The translations under genes and the position numbers were made by a program. The notes under the pieces were generated by a model. It had not been told where the DNA came from. It saw only the letters and a list, made by a program, of their open reading frames with translations, and did no database searches. Shown one piece after another: positions 58,419 to 64,000 of a stretch of DNA of 64,000 nucleotides. The DNA comes from Rachicladosporium sp. CCFEE 5018. Lineage: Eukaryota > Ascomycota > Dothideomycetes > Cladosporiales > Cladosporiaceae. Positions within the stretch are counted from its first letter, which is position 1. Every line of letters starts with the position of its first letter. The stretch is taken from contig KZ111156.1 in the NCBI GenBank assembly GCA_002077045.2, positions 679,444 to 743,443 of the forward strand, in the 5' to 3' direction.

Positions 58419-60380
58419 TCAGTCGAGAATACGCTGCAGCTTACTCCTTACCTCCAACAACGTGACATCAGACTTAGTGAGTATAGAGGTGATGCAATTC
58501 CTCATATTCCCTCCATCGCCCATCTGCGCATCGAAGTCTTGCGGAAAGGTCCCGATCTTGACTGCTGACAGTGTTGCATGACGCTCCATCCGAGTAGCAA
58601 AGGGCCACACCAGTTCGAACGCTGTTATGCCCAACGCATATATGTCGAGCTGTGGGCTGTGCGGGTGTGGGATGGCTGATGGCTGATAGAGAGCAGTGCC
58701 GATGTCAAATGCATTAGTACTTGTTGCGCTAGAAGTGCGCAATGTCGCCAGGCCGAAGTCGCCGATGCGGATGCGAAGACGGCGTATCGCGGTCGCCTCG
58801 TCTTCTATGATCGAAGGATGTGCATTAGGTGCCATGGCAACGTCGCCAACCTGCGATTCGAGGCCAGCGCCTGTCGCAGTATGTTGCTGCTTGGCGCCAC
58901 CGATCGTGGGCGTATCAGAGGTTTGGATACATCGAGGGCAATCGAACAGGTCGACTGAGCCATCTGCGTATGTTTCTGTGCATGCTTCGAGGAAGACGTT
59001 TCCAGGCTTCAGGTCGCGGTGGACCACATTGTGACGATGGAGATAGTCCACGCCATCTAGTATCGCTAGTAAGATGCGCACTGATGGCCGAATGTGGAAG
59101 CAATGGCACAGCAAATTCTGCGACTCTTGCGCAGGCGGCGTAAGGAAGGCCGCCAAATTCGTCGGATACAGCGCCATCTGGATATGCAGTGCCAAGCCGG
59201 GACCGCTAAGTCTCTGGACGAGGCCATTCGTTCCACTGAGCTCGCTTTGCGCACTGATGTCTCGTAAGATGGACTCCGTTCCCTGCGTTTGGTCACATGA
59301 TCTGGCCTGCAGCGCTGATTGTGTGACGATCTCATTGCCTTGCCCGATGTTCGTTGTCGGGTGAATCTGCTCTCGGTCGTCGCCCATCGATTCTAGCTGT
59401 CCACTTGAGCTGTTCTCGAATGCAATGTGGCTCTCGTCTGTGTCAGTCTCGGTTATGATCCGGCCTAGTGAGGGCCCGGGTGTGAAACGAGTGTCACGCG
59501 CACCACTCGTAGCATCTGGCTCTCCCGGATAGTTTGACGCATCGAGAACCCAGTCGATCCAGCCGTTGTGATATCTCACGATGTTCGGATGATCGAGACG
59601 TGCCAGCATGCGAACCTCATTGAGCATAGCATCTGCCTCGGACGATACTTCAAGAGGTGGCCGTTGGGAACTTGTCGAAGGCAGAACTATCTTTTTGATG
59701 GCATAGATAACATTGTCAAGCCGATGTTTGCAAGCATAGACTGACCCATAGCCACCTCTACCAATCATGTCGATCTCCTCGAAGTCATGCGTGTATCGGC
59801 TACTCGTGGCTTGATGAGTGTGGAGAGCCAGTCCTACCTGTGCGTAGGGTGAATAGCGCAGGTCAAGTAGCTCTTTCGCGCGGCCCTCATCGATCACAGG
59901 TCCACCGTCGATCAGTAAAGGTGGCAACACTGTACCGACATGCCCAGGCAGAGGCATAGATCTACTGCCTTGCGACAGCAGATCAAGACCACCAAGTACC
60001 TGCTCCCTGATAGGCGCACGATCCTGGCCGGCCGGCTCATCGTCGACAATACCGAGGCGGGCGAGCTCAGCACTCAGACTCTGATACTTCGCCCTCGCCT
60101 GTATAGTGAGCTCGCTCTCATCGAGCAACAATCCCCTTCGTTTGGCGTCTTGACGAACCTCGTTGCGACATCGTTCTTCCAGAAGAGCATGGAGCAGAAG
60201 ATCTTTGTTACTGGCAGTAGTTGGTCCAGCGCGGGCAACCTCATTCTGCGGTGAAGCGCCCCCGGTCACTCCTCGATTCAGGAGTTCTCCGTCAACAACA
60301 TCGTCAGGCTTGCTTTCGCTGTCTGACGATTCTGTGGAGTCGGAAGAATCGGAGGCGCCCGATCGGAAGAACTTGGACAT
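58419..60380 (-). CDS. eIF2-alpha kinase, HRI-like, copy on contig 3
   Basis: 653 residues, colinear and without indels against 39142-41103. The Gly loop, AIKK lysine, HRDLKPGN and DFG are all intact, so both copies should be active. Differences concentrate in the inter-lobe insert and in the last 120 residues (for example YQPFAVPH becomes YQPSAIPH and TGTFPPDF becomes IGTFPQDF). Confidence 0.88.
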   Translation of the reverse strand: MSKFFRSGASDSSDSTESSDSESKPDDVVDGELLNRGVTGGASPQNEVARAGPTTASNKDLLLHALLEERCRNEVRQDAKRRGLLLDESELTIQARAKYQSLSAELARLGIVDDEPAGQDRAPIREQVLGGLDLLSQGSRSMPLPGHVGTVLPPLLIDGGPVIDEGRAKELLDLRYSPYAQVGLALHTHQATSSRYTHDFEEIDMIGRGGYGSVYACKHRLDNVIYAIKKIVLPSTSSQRPPLEVSSEADAMLNEVRMLARLDHPNIVRYHNGWIDWVLDASNYPGEPDATSGARDTRFTPGPSLGRIITETDTDESHIAFENSSSGQLESMGDDREQIHPTTNIGQGNEIVTQSALQARSCDQTQGTESILRDISAQSELSGTNGLVQRLSGPGLALHIQMALYPTNLAAFLTPPAQESQNLLCHCFHIRPSVRILLAILDGVDYLHRHNVVHRDLKPGNVFLEACTETYADGSVDLFDCPRCIQTSDTPTIGGAKQQHTATGAGLESQVGDVAMAPNAHPSIIEDEATAIRRLRIRIGDFGLATLRTSSATSTNAFDIGTALYQPSAIPHPHSPQLDIYALGITAFELVWPFATRMERHATLSAVKIGTFPQDFDAQMGDGGNMRNCITSILTKSDVTLLEVRSKLQRILD

Positions 60381-60876
60381 GCTCTGTCATTTAGCTTCCT
60401 ACCACCAATACGTCCCTAAAGGGCCAGACTGATTCCATGCGTATGTCAGAAGCGTGCAGGACCTGTGACCTAGACTTCCAAGGCAATCGTAGTGCCTAGG
60501 TCCGATTAGTTGTTCGTTCACGTCTCGACTCATTCCACATTGTGCAGCAAGTGCCTAGTAAGAGCAACCTAATTGATCTTTGAAGACCATTGGAGCTTGT
60601 AGGCAAGAAACACATTCAAGTCATTCGCAATATCTCGAATGTTATTCTTTGCCCTTCTAGTGCCTTCGAAGGTCTTCGAGAGGACAGCTGGCATCTCGAA
60701 TGTAGATTCTGACCAAGATCAATGCTGTTGACGATGAGTCTAGGGCGCGCAGCCAGCCCTACGATCTCAATGGCTTGGCATCCATGTTCGGCCCGGGAAC
60801 ATCGATCTACATACACAGCTTGATAAAGCACTTGTGACTACCGCACCGCCATCGTCGTCGTAACCATGCCCCGATA
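60381..60876. promoter_or_regulatory. Divergent promoter of kinase and PPR-like genes, copy on contig 3
   Basis: 496 bp, 12 bp shorter than on contig 2, with many substitutions near the PPR-like side. Confidence 0.5.
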
Positions 60877-62958
60877 ATGCAGACGATCTGGTCGCGCATA
60901 GCGCAAGTCCGAGTCGGATGCCGTTGCCCGCACTGTCTCCCCTCCACCAGCGGAGTAACGCGGCGAGCCGGGACCACGGCAGCAAATGGAGCACCTAGGT
61001 ACCTCACCAGCTCGACCCTATGGTACTCTGGCATTTTCGCCGCCGCGGCGACTCTCGATGCTGGACGCAAGGTGCAGAGGCGTGAGAAGTGGGACAGCGC
61101 CATTGCGGATGTGAAGCAGGAACTGGCCGTAGAGGGGAGGGTAGAGCTTGGGGTGCCGGTGGAGGAGACAGCCCAGCAAGATGACCGAATTGAACATGAC
61201 ATGTTGGCACAAGCGACGACGGATTACCTTGGGGATCATGACATGCTTGCCTCCGATGACGCTGAGAACGATGCACGACCTCCACGATGGCCAATCAATA
61301 CTGGGCCACCACTGCAGAGGCACAACCTCGCACCAGAGTCCATATTCGCATCACCGACGAGGCGATCTCAGAACGATAAACGTGCGTGGTCGGCGAAGAA
61401 GGTCGAGATCATTGGAATCTCCATTGATCTGTTGCAGCTCCGGACCCTACTCACCTTACATGACCTGGGCTATCTGGAGCAAGCGCTTGTTACAGTACCA
61501 GTGAACTACGCGAAGCACTTGACAAGCTATGGATCAGCCACAGCGCTCCGTATTCGCGAGCTACAGGATGATCTTAGAGCTGTCTGGAAGTGTGCACCCT
61601 CCTTAGAGGGGTACAAGCGGTCAGACAGTCGTGTTCCGCTTAACAGTCTCGGAGGTGTACCAGGACAAGGCCGCACCTACGAGCCTCCGTCAGACCTTAA
61701 TCGGTCGCTAGAGACAGTATTCCGACAACACAAGCGATACCACATTAGCACGGTCGAGCTTCTGGCCAAGATGAGCTACACCCTGTCCCAGACCACCTCG
61801 CCACCAAACCTCGACACCTACAATACACTCCTGCTCGGCATGTCCCACGTCAATCTCCCAGAGGTTAGCCGTTATATCATCACCTCTCTCACCCTTTCCC
61901 AGCTTCGGCCGAACGAGGTTACGATCTCCGCCATACTTGACAACTACACCAAGCACGACGACTCCCCCGGCTTCCTTCGCTACGTGGAGAAGATGCGAGG
62001 CAAGCACAACGGTCTCTCGCTCGCTCGACCAGACATTAAGATCACGGATGCTGGAAAGTCTCGCCTGAGGCCTAAAGAAGGCGAGCCCGATAAGATCATC
62101 CAACTTCCGTACCCAACTCCTCGAGTCATGTCTTCCCTGATCTCAGGCCTACTACACTTCGCCGGGTTCGACACTGCGCTCGGGCTCTGCAAGTCTTTCT
62201 CTCAAGAGGGCTGGGGAATATGCATGGCTGGATTGTCGAGTCTGCTGCGTGACTGCGCTGCTCGCAACGATTGGGCTGCGGGAAAGAGCGTATGGGAGCA
62301 GAGTCAAGGACTTGCCGCTCAGAGTCGAGCACAAAGGCGTGAGGAGCAAGAGAAAATTCCGCTGAATGCCTTTAGCGCCATGTTGAGACTATGCTTGGGA
62401 TCCGGCGAGCAAAGGATCTACGAGCAAGTCTGGGGAATTGCTGTGAATGACCACGGAATTGAAGGACAGAAGCTTAGAGGCGTGGTGAACAGTGGGTTGA
62501 AGAGAGCGGAAAGCGGATCGGGGGCTGTGAGAGGCATGCTGGAAGTGAAAGGAAAGGCTGCCAAAGCGAGTATCGCCAGCACGATGCCCAACGATGCTCA
62601 CAGTACAAGTCTGGGCGACCTAGACCCACCGATAACTACGCGAAAGTACAAGCCATTTCATCAGGCGGAGGAGGCAAGTGCAATACTGGATGAGCTGACT
62701 GAAAGCCCGACATCCCCTCCGCCGAGCGATCCAATAGCACCGGAGATCAAAGCTTACTACACTCCCACGGTACCTCAGATGGAGGGTGCGATCTCAACGC
62801 CAGCCCGAGAAGTACCGTCTCATATCAGGCGGTCTACTGAGCCGTCAGCAGCGCCGCCAATGACGGTAACGATGGAACAGCTCCATGGGACAATGCCATG
62901 GGGGCTTGAGCTATACGAGTACGAGCTCGCCGAGCGACCGATGGATTTGAGAGCTTGA
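60877..62958 (+). CDS. PPR-like probable mitochondrial protein, copy on contig 3
   Basis: 693 residues, single exon, same length as 41612-43693. The first ~160 residues are almost identical to the other copy. Divergence then rises, with many silent changes in the repeat region. Residues about 607-655 are rewritten (PTSPPPSDPIAPEIKAYY against LTLQPANDPVVPETRAHY) with no net length change. The conserved end LEQLHGTMPWGLEL is shared. Confidence 0.82.
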   Translation: MQTIWSRIAQVRVGCRCPHCLPSTSGVTRRAGTTAANGAPRYLTSSTLWYSGIFAAAATLDAGRKVQRREKWDSAIADVKQELAVEGRVELGVPVEETAQQDDRIEHDMLAQATTDYLGDHDMLASDDAENDARPPRWPINTGPPLQRHNLAPESIFASPTRRSQNDKRAWSAKKVEIIGISIDLLQLRTLLTLHDLGYLEQALVTVPVNYAKHLTSYGSATALRIRELQDDLRAVWKCAPSLEGYKRSDSRVPLNSLGGVPGQGRTYEPPSDLNRSLETVFRQHKRYHISTVELLAKMSYTLSQTTSPPNLDTYNTLLLGMSHVNLPEVSRYIITSLTLSQLRPNEVTISAILDNYTKHDDSPGFLRYVEKMRGKHNGLSLARPDIKITDAGKSRLRPKEGEPDKIIQLPYPTPRVMSSLISGLLHFAGFDTALGLCKSFSQEGWGICMAGLSSLLRDCAARNDWAAGKSVWEQSQGLAAQSRAQRREEQEKIPLNAFSAMLRLCLGSGEQRIYEQVWGIAVNDHGIEGQKLRGVVNSGLKRAESGSGAVRGMLEVKGKAAKASIASTMPNDAHSTSLGDLDPPITTRKYKPFHQAEEASAILDELTESPTSPPPSDPIAPEIKAYYTPTVPQMEGAISTPAREVPSHIRRSTEPSAAPPMTVTMEQLHGTMPWGLELYEYELAERPMDLRA

Positions 62959-63472
62959 TCTTGTACAATGATTCATGATTGCATAGCGAGGCGTTGGTTC
63001 CGAATGGATACTGTACATAAGCTGGTTGTGCGGCATGCGATGAACAGGAAAATGGAAAGATCTGTACATAGTCGGGCACCGCATAGGAGCTGTCGTCTCC
63101 ATCTGTAACCATATACTGGGACAAACCTCCACTTGTACCACTCTTTCGGCATCCAGAGACTTCGAGTGCACATTCAGTCCCTCGGCTTGCTCGGCATGTG
63201 CCCACGTGCATTCCAGACATAGATCTGCGCGTGAGTTTCGAGCGCCGTTGATGTCGGTGGTGTTATCGTTGTGGAGGATCTGCGCTATACTTGGCGCACA
63301 TGGATCGTGCAGCCGGGAGCGGGTCAATATGCAGGTGCTCGAGCATTGGAGTGGGGGTTGTTTCGTGTTTGCGTGTTTGGACGCGAAACTGCTGGTGTTG
63401 ACTTGAGACGGAGGAGCTGCATCGCTCAACTCAGAAGATACCACGAATTCTACCAGATAGCATACTCGTAGA
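62959..63472. other. Intergenic region downstream of PPR-like gene, copy on contig 3
   Basis: It corresponds to 43694-44202. Positions about 63100-63180 differ strongly from the other copy, and the rest is close. No gene supported. Confidence 0.45.
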
Positions 63473-63883
63473 CTATAGCTTACACCATCCAGTTCTATCA
63501 TCGCATCTATCATCGCATCGCCGAGGAGTGGACCCGTGATACTTTTCCCAGTACCACTGTTCTGCAATTTCCACACACACCGCACAGACACAGTTCACAG
63601 TCTCTATCTCCATCTCCACCAATGAAACACGGTCAACTCCACGGCCGCTACGCTGACTCCAGTATGGCGCGAGATGCATGCGATGTGCCGAGTCGTGCCC
63701 TCGTTGCCAGTGCGCGAGCTGCGGTTGTTTGCCGGAGGGAAGCAGGGACGCCCTTGGAGCGGGAGGTGCGTCTTGTGCGACCTGATCTTGCTGAGTGAGC
63801 GACTGCACTTGTGTTTTGGACCGTGTTAGAGAGCTTGGTGAAGTGTGAGGCCATTGGAAACGGTGATACACTCGTTTGAGCAT
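63473..63883 (-). CDS. Hypothetical protein, weakly supported, second copy
   Basis: The same 136-codon frame as 44203-44613 with a handful of substitutions. Its retention in both copies is weak support because the whole stretch is about 98-99% identical. Confidence 0.3.
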   Translation of the reverse strand: MLKRVYHRFQWPHTSPSSLTRSKTQVQSLTQQDQVAQDAPPAPRASLLPSGKQPQLAHWQRGHDSAHRMHLAPYWSQRSGRGVDRVSLVEMEIETVNCVCAVCVEIAEQWYWEKYHGSTPRRCDDRCDDRTGWCKL

Positions 63884-64000
63884 GTCTACAGCGATTTAAT
63901 TTGGGAGCGCGATTGGAAGAGCTGTTCAAAGCGAGCTCTGCTTGCTGCATTGGAGACGACGTCGGACTGCCCACAGTATCTGGATTGGCATCGCACGTGG
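63884..64000. promoter_or_regulatory. Start of the promoter of the SH3-protein homeolog
   Basis: It corresponds to 44614-44730. The window ends about 9 bp before the expected start codon of the SH3 gene. Confidence 0.6.

Larger units (their letters stand above)
50647..64000. repeat. Homeologous block, partner of 31352-44730
   Basis: Same gene order: vps11 5' end, MAPEG, phosphatase-like, tRNA-Ser, kinase, PPR-like, weak ORF, start of the SH3 gene promoter. It extends to the window edge, so the true end is unknown. Confidence 0.93.

Noticed and set aside
1..64000. Transposons, CRISPR arrays, secondary-metabolite cluster
   Set aside because: I saw no transposase, reverse transcriptase, terminal repeats, spacer arrays or PKS/NRPS genes.

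Overview
The window is nuclear DNA of a filamentous ascomycete. Its introns are short (mostly 50-75 nt, GT-AG, often with a CTAAC or CTGAC-like branch site). It carries the two-subunit fungal ATP citrate lyase pair, and the gene families are those of Dothideomycetes. The second half exists in two diverged colinear versions. That fits a black yeast with a duplicated or hybrid genome such as Hortaea werneckii; the species is an inference, not something the sequence proves.

Three contigs are joined by two runs of exactly 100 N (31252-31351 and 49791-49890). Contig 1 (1-31251) holds a long N-terminal-motor kinesin, divergent acl1/acl2 (cytosolic acetyl-CoA), the spliceosomal SmF protein, a 1010-residue nuclear protein with an XPF/HhH-like C-terminus, a CSC1/RSN1-type cation channel, two small related HTH/Myb-like proteins, vps11 (vacuolar HOPS/CORVET), a MAPEG protein and the start of a histidine-phosphatase-like membrane protein.

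Contig 2 (31352-49790) starts again inside vps11 and runs through MAPEG, the phosphatase-like gene, tRNA-Ser(AGA), an HRI-type eIF2-alpha kinase, a PPR-like probable mitochondrial protein, a transmembrane SH3 protein, a hemerythrin-domain protein, DCC1 and a cut hypothetical gene. Contig 3 (49891-64000) starts a third time inside vps11 and repeats the same order as far as the promoter of the SH3 gene.

The apparent triplication is probably not real. The last 5757 bp of contig 1 and the first 5757 bp of contig 3 are the same sequence apart from four silent third-position differences in vps11. Contig 2 is a diverged homeolog or haplotype. The simplest reading is two homeologous chromosomes whose contigs were scaffolded in series, with breaks where the copies are nearly identical. 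Between contigs 2 and 3 divergence is mosaic: blocks of about 0-1% alternate with blocks of about 10%, even within one gene. This suggests gene conversion or loss of heterozygosity on an older duplication.

I found no transposon, CRISPR array or obvious gene cluster. The points most worth following are the seam structure, the conversion mosaic, the phosphatase-like protein lacking both catalytic histidines, the XPF-like protein, and several stop-free in-frame introns, one with a GC-AG boundary.
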